Of a stretch of 64,000 nucleotides of DNA, positions 45,111 through 56,011 are shown one piece after another; position 1 is the first letter of the stretch, and the number at the start of each line of letters is the position of its first letter. The stretch comes from Alloteropsis semialata (taxonomy: Eukaryota; Streptophyta; Magnoliopsida; Poales; Poaceae). The stretch spans positions 40,281,830 to 40,345,829 of the forward strand of contig CM014271.1 of the NCBI GenBank assembly GCA_004135705.1, read 5' to 3'. The notes under the pieces are model-generated. The model was not told the origin of the DNA. It saw only the letters and a program-made list of their open reading frames with translations, and searched no databases. Made by a program: the position numbers and the translations under genes.

Positions 45111-48100
45111 TTATTTTGGGCCAAAGTCTAGATGAGCCATCTCCTCCTCCGGAATAACGTAATAATCTGAAGAAAGATGCACCACATTAGCATCAACATT
45201 CATACGATCAGGTGATGAATCATAATCAACAAGTTGTTCATCGTCCACATCCTGGGAATCCGATGATAACCTCTGATCAAATGTAGAAGTAACAGAAATT
45301 TCAGAAGCAATACAAGATGGCCCTAGATCAGCAAAAACCGGTGCCACCGGATTCAAAACCGGTTCCACCAATTCTGACGTAGCAGCAGGCACCAAAGTGG
45401 GCGAAACCGGTTCCACCGGTTTGGAATCCGGTTCCACCGGATTTGTCCCTGGAGCTTTATTGATCTTCAATTTCCACCCCTTGCCTGGAGAAATCATGGG
45501 CCTGTACTTGTTGAAGTGCTCCTCCCTCTGCTTCTCCAGCTCTTTCTCCTTCTGTTCTTGAAAGCGAAGTCGCTGCAACTTCCTCTTTTGTGTGCGTGTC
45601 AAATCTGGAGGACACCATCTTGGCAAGAAATATTTAGACTTATCAATTTCAACTTTCTTACCCTCACCAGGATCTGTAGCAACATCTTTCTGGACTGATG
45701 GTTTAGCCTCATCACCAATCACAATTGGTATCTTGTCATCGTCCTCTGGAATCACCTTGATGTCACCAATCTGAATTACATCAGTAGCTGTAGTCCTTTC
45801 CTGATTCACATTCATCTTCTGGACAACTTCCTCCACCCTTTTCGGCCCATAAACCTGCTTGGGAGGAGACGGTTGCCTCTTCTGAGGAAACCGGTTCCAC
45901 CGGTTTTGAGAACCGGTGCCACCAATTTTGGGTGGCGCGCCCAACCTGATCGACGAGGAGCTGTATGGTTATCCACCAACCTCTCATGTACTGGTCCTCT
46001 GTCATTACCCCATCCTGTATGAAAAGGAGAATATTGCATAGGGTAATATGGCATGTGCATCCCATTGTAATCTCACGCCGGATATGGAGAATTGTAATAT
46101 GGAGGCATCCATGGCATGGTTTGATATTGATTCTATTGGTGATACAAGGTAGCAACATCACCCTTCTTTCTGTTACTCGCCCTTGGAGGCGAAATTGGCT
46201 TTTCTTGACGCATGGGTGATCTCTTTCTCTTATTTGCCGGCCAATCCTCATCAACTGGCCTTTGATTTGCATATTTGGAAAATAACTGGTCAAAGGTCAG
46301 CTTTGTTTTGCAATTTTACCCTGATCCTTGGCCACATTAATTTTCCAGGTTTCGATCTCAGGACGCTTGGGCTTTAACATCTTCGGGCGCCCCTGACCAA
46401 AACCGGTGGAACCGGTTTCTGAAACCGGTGGCACCAGTTTGTCCTGTGCAGCAGGCTCAAACGGTGCTTTTGATGATCTTTGCCCCCCGAGATCCGCGAC
46501 TCTTGCAGTGATTTTGAATGTTTCTCTGCCATTGGGGGTCTTGTCACACATCACTTCCCTGATAATTGATTTTCCTTTCAAATTTTCAGGTTTTTTCATC
46601 TCCCACCACAACATTTTTCCTTTTGGTTGATTCGACTTGATGCGGCCGAACCAGGACCTTAGGAGGTTGCATCTCAAGAGTATTAACAGGGAAAGGTGCA
46701 TTGTCAATCTGCATCTCATGTAGTGTCAAACATCCCTCATTCAAGGCTGATTGCACCTATCGATGGAAAACATTGCAATCATTAGTAGCATACGAAAAAG
46801 AATTATGCAACTTGCAATATGCCCGGCTTTTAAGTTCTTCAGATGAAGGAATAGTGTGAGACATTTTAATGTTTCCATTCTTTAACAATTCATCAAAAAT
46901 ACGATCACATTTGGAAACATCAAAAGTAAATTGCACTTCTTCTTGCCGATTCTTTTGAATTGGCTTAAGAGATGGACATGTGTACGATTTATTCTTAAAA
47001 GGCCACACAAGTTCAGCAACATACACATCTTCATCATCGTCTGAACTACTAGAATCATAAGTAACAACATGCACATTAGAATGATGAGTCTTATATGTAT
47101 CTTTAGCATTTTTAATTCGGTTTTCAGTAGCCAAAGCTCTCACTTGTACTTGATTAACCGAAAAGTGATCCAAGCCTTCTAACTTTTCTTTAATAAAGGA
47201 TCTCAAACCATTAAAAGCAACATCAGCAAGATCCCTTTCAGAAAGTGACAAATTAAAGCTTCGGTTTCTAGTTTCTTTGAATCGTTTAAAGTAATCTAAA
47301 ACAGATTCATCTCTTTGCTATCTAACCGATGTTAAATCTGTCAACTTTAATTGAGTACTCCCACTGTAAAAGTGATCATGAATTTTTTTCTCTAATTGAT
47401 TCCATGAGTGAATTGAACTGGGAGTTAATGAAGAAAACCAAGAGAAAGCAGTTTCAGTTAAAGATAATGAAAATAAGTGAACTTTTAAAGCATCACTAGA
47501 ACTAGCCTATCCTAGTTGAGCAATATATTGGCTAATGTGTTCCCAAGTGGTCTTACTATCATCACCATTAAATTTCACAAAATCAGGAACACGCCAATTA
47601 TTAGGATAAGGGACAGCATCAAAATCAGCGGAGTATGGTTTTTGATATAATCTAGAATTACCCACATCAATGCCAAGCTTATCCTACATCATACTAGCTA
47701 ACTCGTCCTTTAACTTAAAGAATTCAGCATATAAATTTGAACGAACTAGATCAGATTGCCCTGTGGCTGTCCTTTGAGCTTGAACAACATGAGACATGCA
47801 ATTAGAGCCTTGCCGCAAATATTGATCATATACATCATTAGGAATCCCATTAGAATTAATGTTTTGATTAGGTATAGGGGGTGATGTATAAGCACACGTC
47901 TCAACATAAGCTGATCGATTAGCTATCTCTGTATTTCGGTTAGAGACCACCGAAAGAGGAGCTGTAGCGTGTGGTACTAACTGCTGTGCAGCCGGGGCGA
48001 CAAAACCGGTTCCACCGGTTTCTAGAACCGGTGCCACGGTTTCGCCGAGGCTGGCAAAACATGTGCTTGCGGCAGCATCTGCCCTGGATAGAAATTAGCC

Positions 48101-48564
48101 GGCATACCATACAATGGATTTTTAGGTGTTTTTCCAGGTGTAGCCGACACATTCGCATGCATATTCTCATCTTGCATAGGTTGTATATTATGTGCATAAT
48201 AAGACGATTCTACTAACCTATCCTTTTCAATTTTATCTATCCTGTCCATAAGAGTGCTTACTACTTCATCGGTATGTAAAAGCGAAGCACCAAGCTTATC
48301 ATCAGGATTAGAAGCAGAAGGTCCGGGTGGGTGTACAGTTACCGGAGGTATTTCTTCCACCTTTTTGTCCTTCACCATGAATGTCGGCATCATAAATTCA
48401 TGAGTTCTTGTCACCTTGCCGTGGCGATCCTTCTTCAGCCCCATCAGAAATTGATTCTTAAAGAACTCTTAGGCTGCTTCAAACTTCTCGTGTTCCTCCT
48501 CGTTGATCTCCTCCATGGAGGGCACAACGATGTTGTCCTTGTCCAAGTCTGCAATAAATCCCAT
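45111..48564 (-). pseudogene. Gag and gag-pro linker of element D
   Basis: The ATG at 48564 gives MGFIADLDKDNIVVPSMEEI. Frames break several times, but the gag core (LSERDLADVAFNGLRSFIKEKLEGL, 46757-47251) and the Cys/His piece CKLHNSFSYATNDCNVFH are clear. A 278-codon open stretch at 45944-45111 is a charged linker before the protease. ACCGGT dyad clusters at 45335, 45408, 45888, 46400 and 48002 are translated in different frames (QNRWNRF, SKPVEPVS, ETGGTGF). Confidence 0.75.
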
Positions 48565-48611
48565 CTGGCTAGGGTTTGATAAATCGATTATTGAAACCAA
48601 GATTTTCAAAT

Positions 48612-48631
48612 TTCCCAGCGGAGTCACCAAA
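48612..48631 (-). other. Primer binding site of element D
   Basis: The minus strand reads TTGGTGACTCCGCTGGGAAA a few bases after the 5' LTR, matching the PBS of element C except at three or four positions. Confidence 0.7.
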
Positions 48632-48635
48632 AATG

Positions 48636-49257
48636 TGTTGATGCCTTTTACAGTCAACACACCGAGTTGTGCTGGCTCGCGCGCATCCGCAACGGATCAG
48701 TCACCAGCAGCACGCCCAGCAAAACCGGTTCTACCGATTTGGGATTCCGGTTCCACCGGTTCTTTAGGGCTTGCTGCGTCGACCTACGAACGCCGGCCCG
48801 GGAGGGACCTCGTCAGGGCAAGCGTGCGTAGGATTGCTGTGAGGTCGGCAGTCCACTCAGAATGCCGTCAACGCCGTAGAAACAAAGCACTAACAGAAAA
48901 TTAGGGTTGGAAATACTGAAAATTAGGGTTGGAAATACTAGGGTTTAGAGATGACAAAAAGTAAAGGTATTAAGTGTCTGATCGATTGGATAAACCCTCA
49001 ATCAGCCGTGGCCCTTCATATTTATAGGGTGGGAAGGTCTTGCCCCGCAAGAAAAGTCCTATTACAACTTAGATCTACAAAAAGAGTCCAACCCTACTAG
49101 AACTCGGGGAAAACCGGTTCCACCGGTTTCCAAATCCGGTTCCACCGGTTTTTGTTGCCAAACTGGCTACAGAAGGAAACCGGTGCCTCTAGTCTCCGAA
49201 TCCGGTGCCACCGGTTTCTGATGCCCGATTAGTCTTGTGCTAATTTTGATCGTCAAC
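48636..49257 (-). repeat. 5' LTR of element D (about 622 bp)
   Basis: It is homologous to 40290-40882. It carries a private tandem duplication of about 22 bp (GAAAATTAGGGTTGGAAATA unit, about 48895-48940) that the other LTR lacks, so the two LTRs have diverged. The outer end reads CGTCAACC instead of CGTCAACA. Confidence 0.85.
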
Positions 49258-50150
49258 CGTTCTGTTTCCTGAAATTAGCTCAGGCACTCGTGACTCGTGA
49301 GCCTTTGGCCAAGTCCAGATTTCACCACTTGATTCACAAATCAATTACCTTACACCATGTTAATACGAACAGTATAACGCCCAATACCCCACCCAATGTA
49401 AGGCTTCTTTTTAGGAAAAAAATAACAATGAGTTATTTTTGGCTACAGAACGCCTATGCCATATTACTTATTATGTGTCAAAAAATAACAATGAGTATAA
49501 AGCCTTGCTTCCTTCTTACTTCACATGAATCCACACAATAACTAGTATATAATATGAAAACACTTTTCTATACAAATTGGGACATATATATAATTCCCAT
49601 TTGTGCAATCAAGTACTATATCAGAGATAATTTGCAACTGTCAGCCGTCTTCGTCCTTTATTTACAAACTGCTCTTCTGTATCATCTGTGATATTCAGCA
49701 TTACCACAGACCCTTTGCTCACAAATGGTTGACGCAAATTGTATATCAAGCTGGCTGTTTGCCACCTGTGATGAATGGTTATGTGGCAGTGCCACGCAGT
49801 CTTGCTGCATGCATGGTCTGTGGCTCACAAATATCACATACTTTTTAAGCTAATTGGCTTGTCTTAAACGGCATATATCTAATAATGGAGGGAGTATACG
49901 GTAAGTTTCTTTTGCTAATATATGAACAACTTAAAATGAATACCTTGATTTTCCTCAATAAAAAAAGAATGCCAAGACATGAAATTAATCATGCTGGATT
50001 GTTAGCTACTACTGGTATCCTTTATATACGTTGGAGGTTGATTGACCCCTCTTAAATTTAATTTATGTCATTCCATCTACAAACTCTTATATGCCAAACT
50101 CTTCATATATCACCCATCCATTCGCTTCATGCATGCCAGATATGCAGAAC
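49258..50150. other. Spacer with a possible MITE end
   Basis: No supported gene. TAATAATGGAGGGAGTATA near 49879-49897 looks like one end of a Stowaway-type MITE; the other end is not found. Confidence 0.4.
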
Positions 50151-50602
50151 CTATGTATATGAATAGAAGGCATCAGGAAAACATTGGCCGTGCAAAAGAT
50201 GTTCTCTATCAGAAGCTAGGGGGCTGCTACAACGAGAAGGTCACAGGAGGTAACCGTGCAGGATTGGTGGAACAGAACACTGCATGGTTTTGGAAGAATC
50301 AACAGAGATCAATGGCGGCAATCCTCATGTATACGGCATGGAACATTTGGAAAGAAACAAACAGACGGGTGTTTGAGGCCAAGATTATGAGGCCAGACCA
50401 GGTTTTCTGGTCGATCCAGGAAGAATTAAACTTATGCCGAAGAGCCTGTGGCTTCCCTTCATGGGAATAGAGTATCTTTAGTTTTTTTAATGTTCGTGAT
50501 GAGTGAGCTACTTAATTTAATGTCCGTCTATTGTACTTTGAACCTCTTCTCCTCTACTTAAATGAACGATCAGTACTGCTACTTCTCTTTTTTCTGAAAA
50601 AA
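50151..50602 (+). mobile_element. 5'-truncated LINE tail
   Basis: An open frame to 50470 (MAAILMYTAWNIWKETNRRVFEAK...VFWSIQEELNLCRRACGF) matches the C-terminal end of plant L1-type ORF2, after its zinc-finger segment. About 120 bp of 3' UTR and an A-rich end (GAAAAAAAG, about 50596) follow. Such 5' truncation is usual for LINE insertions. It is unrelated in detail to the full LINE at 52531. Confidence 0.7.
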
Positions 50603-51311
50603 AGCACATGCTGATAAACCTTCGACACACTCATCTGCTTTGACACATAACATAAACATGTGTTAACACAAACATAAACATGTGTTAACACAAACAAAAG
50701 TACATTTTTATTAGACTAAGAGGCTGAAACTAGTATATGCACTACCAGAAACTCGAAGTTTGCCGTGTGCCCGAAACTTTGCCATGTGCAATCTATTGGG
50801 CACACGGCAAAGTGCCTCTTTGCCGTGTGCCAAAATATGCACACAGCAAAGTATGGCTTTGCCGCGTGCTTTTTTTGGCACACGGCAAAGCCAAGCACAT
50901 GGCAAAGCCATACTTTGTCGTGTGCTTTTTTTTGGCACATGGCAAAGCAATACTTTGTCGTGTGTTTTTTTGGCACACGGCAAAGCCATACTTTGTCGTG
51001 TGCATTTTCTTGGCACACGGCAAAATCATACTTTGCCGTGTGCTTTTTGTGGCACACGGCAAAGCCATAATTCAAAGCACATTTTAAAGTAGTAAATCAA
51101 TTCAAATCAAAAGGTTTTGAAGTACAAAGCTGTATAACTTCTCAAGATGTACAATTTTTAGTTTGTTCATTTCTTCATTTGACAAAACAATAGTAACATT
51201 GTTCACAAAATCTATATCTCTCATATAGTTTTCTGAAACTAGAAGAGAGATATATAAGATTTGTGAATAATGTTACTACCACTATGTCAGATGAACAAAT
51301 GACATACATAA

Positions 51312-51680
51312 AAGTTGTAGATCTTTCGAAGTTATACAACTTTGTAGTTGAACTCTTTTTAATTTGAATTAATTTTGCCAACGAAATGTATGTTTGTAGT
51401 TCTCAATTTTGAAATTTGAGTTTTTTCAAAAGACCTCGGATGGAGAAACAACCAAAATGGAGTTGTAGATCACAATAAGTTATGAAACTTTGTAGTTGAC
51501 AACTTTTTTATTTGAAATCATCTTGCCAATGAAAACTAAGTTTGAATTTTCTCAAATTTAAAATTCAAATTTCGTAAACGACCTCAGATGGAGAAACTAC
51601 CATAATGAAAATTGTAGATTTTAAAAAGTTATAAAACTTTGTAGTTGACAACTTTTTAATTTGAATTCATTTATGGTCTC
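51312..51680. repeat. Minisatellite inside the CACTA element, about 148-bp period
   Basis: The unit GTTGTAGAT...AAGTTAT.AAACTTTGTAGTTGACAACTTTTT...CCTCGGATGGAGAAAC begins near 51312, 51460 and 51608, giving about 2.5 copies. Confidence 0.7.
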
Positions 51681-51748
51681 AAACAAGCAATTTACACTCG
51701 GTTTAGTATAATACGGGAAGAATCAAAACAGAATCAAGACATAGGTGA

Positions 51749-51818
51749 GAGTGTGGTGCAGTGGTAGAGGAGGTTACGTGCGAGGGAGAGGTCGTGGTTC
51801 GAATCCCTGCCGGCCGCG
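51749..51818 (+). ncRNA. tRNA-like sequence with A and B boxes in the CACTA element
   Basis: TGGTGCAGTGG (51754-51764) fits the Pol III A box and GGTTCGAATCC (51796-51806) fits the B box, about 32 bp apart. The T-arm-like half GGTTCGAATCCCTGCC is well formed. The 5' acceptor half does not pair cleanly, so it is not a working tRNA. It could be a relic of a tRNA gene or tRNA-derived SINE captured by the element. Confidence 0.55.
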
Positions 51819-52111
51819 TAGCGCGCGAATTTTTCGCGAAAAATGACGCTTACATTGGAAATTTTTTTTGCTATTTTATCGGATTTGTTTCTGTTCACCA
51901 CAGAAAAACTTTGTTGTGTGTTATTTGACACACGGCAAAGGCGTGTGCCCAATAAAAGACACATGGCAAAGACACATGACAAAAGGCCCACGGCAAAGTC
52001 CTCTTTGCCGTCGCGCCTAGCTGTCGTGTGCGCTTTGCCGTGGGCCAAACACGACAAAGCCTTTGCTGTGTGTAATATGGGATTTGTCGTGTGCAGATTC
52101 CGGTAGTGATG

Positions 52112-52517
52112 TTACCCACAACAGGCAGCTCAGTAAACCTTGTACTTCATTTTTTTTTCTATTTCTCACCTAAGCTTAGTATATGACGCGGTACATTCTT
52201 GTAGTAAAACTTATTCAGTGCATCTACCAACTTATTATATCGTTCAAACCCTTCATATACCATTCATCCGTTTGCACCAAACTAGACCTATTTCCTTCCA
52301 TCTTATTTCATTCTTATGTTCAACTGATTATGTTGAACCTGGTATCCAACAACAAGAGCTGAAACTAAAGAGGAAAAGTATGGTGTCAATCCATAACTCA
52401 AATTGCCAGTTTGTTTTATTAGTTTCAACCAAATCAGTTGCTTCTTCATACATGTCCATATGACATTGTACGATGTCAAATACTTTGACGTCAAAGTTTA
52501 TTAAAGACATCACTTAA
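52112..52517. other. Spacer between CACTA element and LINE
   Basis: AT-rich, nothing recognised. Confidence 0.5.
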
Positions 52518-52778
52518 GAATGGTGGGCATGGCAGGGCTAGAGAAATATCTTTGCAAGAGGGTTCGGAAGGATGGTGACTCTAGAGGCGACTCTGGCGCT
52601 CCCGGCGCTCAACACCAGTCGCCTCCATCGCCATGGTGATCAGTAATCTCCATCCTCTCCTTGTGATTTGCCTGACATGGATCTTGAGCCGCAACCAGGC
52701 ATTTCTTTCTCCCTCAAGGTATGATCTCTCCTAAACTCTCCGGTTGCGTCTCCTCTTGGCTCCCCGGGTTTCTGGCTT

Positions 52779-55700
52779 TTGGTGGCTGTCCCACGATCAA
52801 AGTTTAAGATAAATGAAGATTCAGTGGGCCAAACTCTTCAATCCATCATTGGGGCTCCTTCTCATTTGTTGGCTGTTTCAAAAATTGATGATTGGATCTT
52901 CAAATTCAAAGTGCATTCTCGAGCAGTGGGTTTCCTGGTTTATGATCTTGGTTCTCATGAATGTGATAAGTTCAAGCTAGTTTTTAATCTCTATAATGAT
53001 CAAGGTATTCAATGGGCAAGGCAATCCATCAAGCCTACTCATCCTTGGATCTATGTCAATTCCAAACAAGACAACAGATCTTATGCTGAGGTAACAAAAG
53101 TTCATAATTCATCAGTGCTTACTGGAGCAAATCGTACAATCTTGCAGAGCCAGGTTCACAAACAGTGTGACAATTCTAATCAAGGCTTTCATCATCATCA
53201 TCGTGCTTCAGTCTTCTCAGATTAAACAGTGCAGACATTCTAAGAAATTTCGTCTCCAAGCCGGTTCCTATGGCCAAGGAAATTTTTTCAAATTCAAATC
53301 ATACTCCAACGGTCAAGGTAACAAATAACTTGCCCTGCTCCAGATGTTTATCTTTCATGCATAGCCGTTCCTTGTGCACGAACAATATACGATGTCATGC
53401 TTGTAACGACTGGGGTCATATTGCTTCAAATTGTCAGTCAAGAGTTCGTGGATTCAGGCCCAAAAAGCATCCTGCAGATTGCTTCCTTCAAAAGATCCTG
53501 GACGTTAATTCTTTCATTGAGGTAAATATGTGGTTCAAAAAGAAAGCTCCGAATTTAATGCCTTGCAGCTCCAGTAGCACCACCAGACTTTTCTCGTCGT
53601 TCCTGGATTATAGCTTTCACTTATTTGGCAAGTCTGGTACGTCCTCAACAGTACCCTGGATTTTACCCCAAAGGGAAGAGGCGCCTATGACCAGTGGGCC
53701 TAAAGTATCCAAGTGCTAGAAACCCAAGAGAATGACCGGTGGACCTGAGGTGACAGATACACGCATTTATGCAAGTTTTGGTGATTTCTGTCGCGCCACT
53801 TCCAGTACGTTTACCTATGTGTGCGTCCCTTGGTTTCTCCAACAACCGAGTGTCACTGTTGGGGGTGAAGAAGAAAACTCCAACCCTGCTATGCAATCCT
53901 CCTCACCGTCGGCGACAATGGCGTACCAACGGGGCAATCCACGGCCTTTCATGCCCCCAGGTTTTCAGCTTCATCAATGGGTACCGCATCGAGTTCAGGT
54001 CTCGCGTGCAGTGGTACCTCGGCGCCCACAAACTCATGAAGAATGGGCAATCGTCATCATCGACCCTATGCCGGAGATTGAGTTAGAGTTCCCAGCCATT
54101 GCCAATGTTCTCCAGGAGTTCTTTGTTGATCATCTGAATGTCCGCATTAGAGGAATCTACCCAAGTCACCTAGGTCAAGCTTTGGTCCACTTTGATTATG
54201 TTTATGATCGAGACAACCTGATAGCTAACAATCCTCATCTGTTTGAGGGGGGTCGTATCATTGTTCAGAAGCACAATCAAGGTAGAAACTAGAGGGCTGT
54301 GAATTTTAATCATGAATGCTGGCTAATGTTATTGGGGTACAATCTAGACAATTGGGAGCAAGAGGATATTGAACTAGCTATCAATGAGTTTGGCTGTCTT
54401 ATGTCCTGGGAATATGATAAAGATCATCCATATCGATTAATTGTGCAGGCCAGAGTCACTAATCTTGAGGATGTTCCTAGTTACATTCTTTTCACAGATG
54501 GAGAAGATTTTAATGGTGAATCCTAGACCATTCAATGCGAGATTCTTAGTCACACCATGCTAGGGGCCAGGCCTGCTGATGAGGCTCCACCATCACCACC
54601 TGAGAACAACAATGGCCATGCTCCCTATGATTTCTTTGGCTTTGGCCAGAATGGCAATGGTCCCCCAAATTCAGCCAGTTGCTCAAATTTGGCCAGCATG
54701 GAATCCACAACCCAATGTAGCACCTACGGCAGATGATGTTGTAGTTGCAGCTAAAGCAGAGAATGGTATTCCAGACTTAAATATAGCACCCGAAATGAAT
54801 CCAGAAATTATTCAGGAAGCACAAGCTGCCGCAGAGGAGAACTTCATTCCTGTCCCTCAATTAAATGCTCAAGAGATAGAGGATCTTGAAAATTTCAATA
54901 ATCAACAGCAGCCTGAGGTTATTTTAGCCAATGCTCTAAATCCGAATGAGGCATAGATTAATGATCCTATCAGCTATACTAAAACTGAATCTTTTCCTTC
55001 TTCAGAAAGCTCAGTGAATAATGCAGGTCTCATGGATGTCTTTCCTGATTTCTTACCAGCAATGCAGCTTGCAGCTCCTTTTCAATTTCTGCCACAAAAT
55101 TATGCAGTTGAAAATCCTGAATTCATGCAGCTAGACAATTTACAAGTTGGGATGACAAGAATCTAGGATAGACCAGATCCTGTGTTTCAGAGGTTCAGTG
55201 GTATTCACCCAGATACTATCAGACTTTGGGCCCAACACTTTACAAACAATGAGCCACAAGCAAAAGTTGAGATCCCCAGAATCTGGAGTGACTTCTTCAC
55301 CACTCTGTTGCTGTCCCAATTCATTTCTCTTGGGCCAAGGATTTCATCACTTCAGCTGCCTGGGCCTTCCTGAAAGACTCCACTACCAGCCCAACTATGT
55401 CCTTCTCTCTACCATAGTTATGCCCGCAGATCAACAACTTTTGCATCACTCAACTGGGATCAGATGCTGAAACAGCTCCTCCAACTGAGACTGTCACTCC
55501 AAAAAGAAAAAGACAAGCTTCTAACAAGCTAGTGCAGCTAGTTGAAAGTGACACTCTCAGAAGAAGCACCAGAGTATAAAACAAGAACAAAGGCTTCAAA
55601 CATAACTCTTGTGTAGTTAAGCCTCCTACTCTCTCCCCCTCAATTGTCAAAAATTTGAGAGTCACTTTTTGTAACATGCCTCCATAGGATCTCTCTGATA

Positions 55701-55854
55701 AGGCTCTTCACTCCAAGAAGAAAACCACAAGGAAGGTGGTGAAAAAGCCAAGCAAAGACAAGGGTGAAGTTCCAAAGCCTTCCAAGAAGTTAACCAAGTC
55801 CAGGAAAACTGATTATGTCAATGAAGATGATGATAAGGTTCAAAGTGAAGAATA
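52779..55854 (+). pseudogene. LINE ORF1 (RNA-binding protein), broken
   Basis: Piece 1 (52779-53225) resembles the DUF4283-like domain of plant LINE ORF1 (SVGQTLQSIIG...VSKIDDWIFKFKVHS). Piece 2 holds the CCHC knuckle CHACNDWGHIASNC (about 53395-53436). Piece 3 (53850-54292) has PMPEIELEFPAIANVLQEFF and later FDYVYDRDNL, and piece 4 (54299-54526) SWEYDKDHPYRLIVQARV. A low-complexity acidic and basic tail rich in Pro, Gln, Ser and Lys ends near 55854 (DDDKVQSEE-stop). It coats LINE RNA. Several stops and frame changes separate the pieces. Confidence 0.75.
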
Positions 55855-56011
55855 AACTTTTGTTTGGCAGCATAAAGTTTTTGTTTTGGGGAATGAATTG
55901 TCTAAATTCCTAGATCATCTTTTGTTCTTGCATGAATGTTATGCCACAAGCTAGAATTCACATCTGCATATTATGTATGTGGGTGCTTATTTACTTTATT
56001 TCCAGTTATCA

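Larger units (their letters stand above)
40290..49257 (-). mobile_element. Element D: Ogre-like (Tat lineage) retrotransposon
   Basis: Minus-strand order: 5' LTR (48636-49257), PBS, gag, protease, RT, RNase H, aRNH, integrase, polypurine tract, 3' LTR. It is a clear relative of element C at DNA level, with fewer stops, but still has frameshifts in RT and gag and a changed first integrase Asp. No convincing target duplication is visible because both outer ends deviate from the canonical TGTTGA/TCAACA. Confidence 0.88.
50740..52108. mobile_element. Non-autonomous CACTA transposon (1369 bp)
   Basis: The ends are CACTACCAGAAACTCG and, inverted, CACTACCGGAATCTGC. The 3-bp target duplication ATG lies at 50737-50739 and 52109-52111. 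The first ~330 bp and the last ~200 bp are packed with direct and inverted copies of the subterminal repeat TTTGCCGTGTGCC, the presumed transposase binding sites. There is no transposase gene; open frames across the repeats are by-products of their periodicity. Inside are a minisatellite and a tRNA-like module. Confidence 0.93.

Noticed and set aside
48895..48960. Telomere-like TTAGGGTT repeats
   Set aside because: Only two copies within a 22-bp LTR duplication; this is the AAACCCTAA leader motif common in plant 5' regions, not telomeric DNA.
28937..49257. CRISPR-like array suggested by regularly recurring AAACCGGT motifs
   Set aside because: Spacing is irregular over kilobases, the motif is in eukaryotic retrotransposons, and there are no spacers of constant length or cas genes.
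50711..51092. Overlapping open frames of 90-120 codons on both strands with repeats such as FAVC..HTAK
   Set aside because: They arise from the periodic TTTGCCGTGTGCC subterminal repeats of the CACTA element, occur in several frames at once and show no domain.
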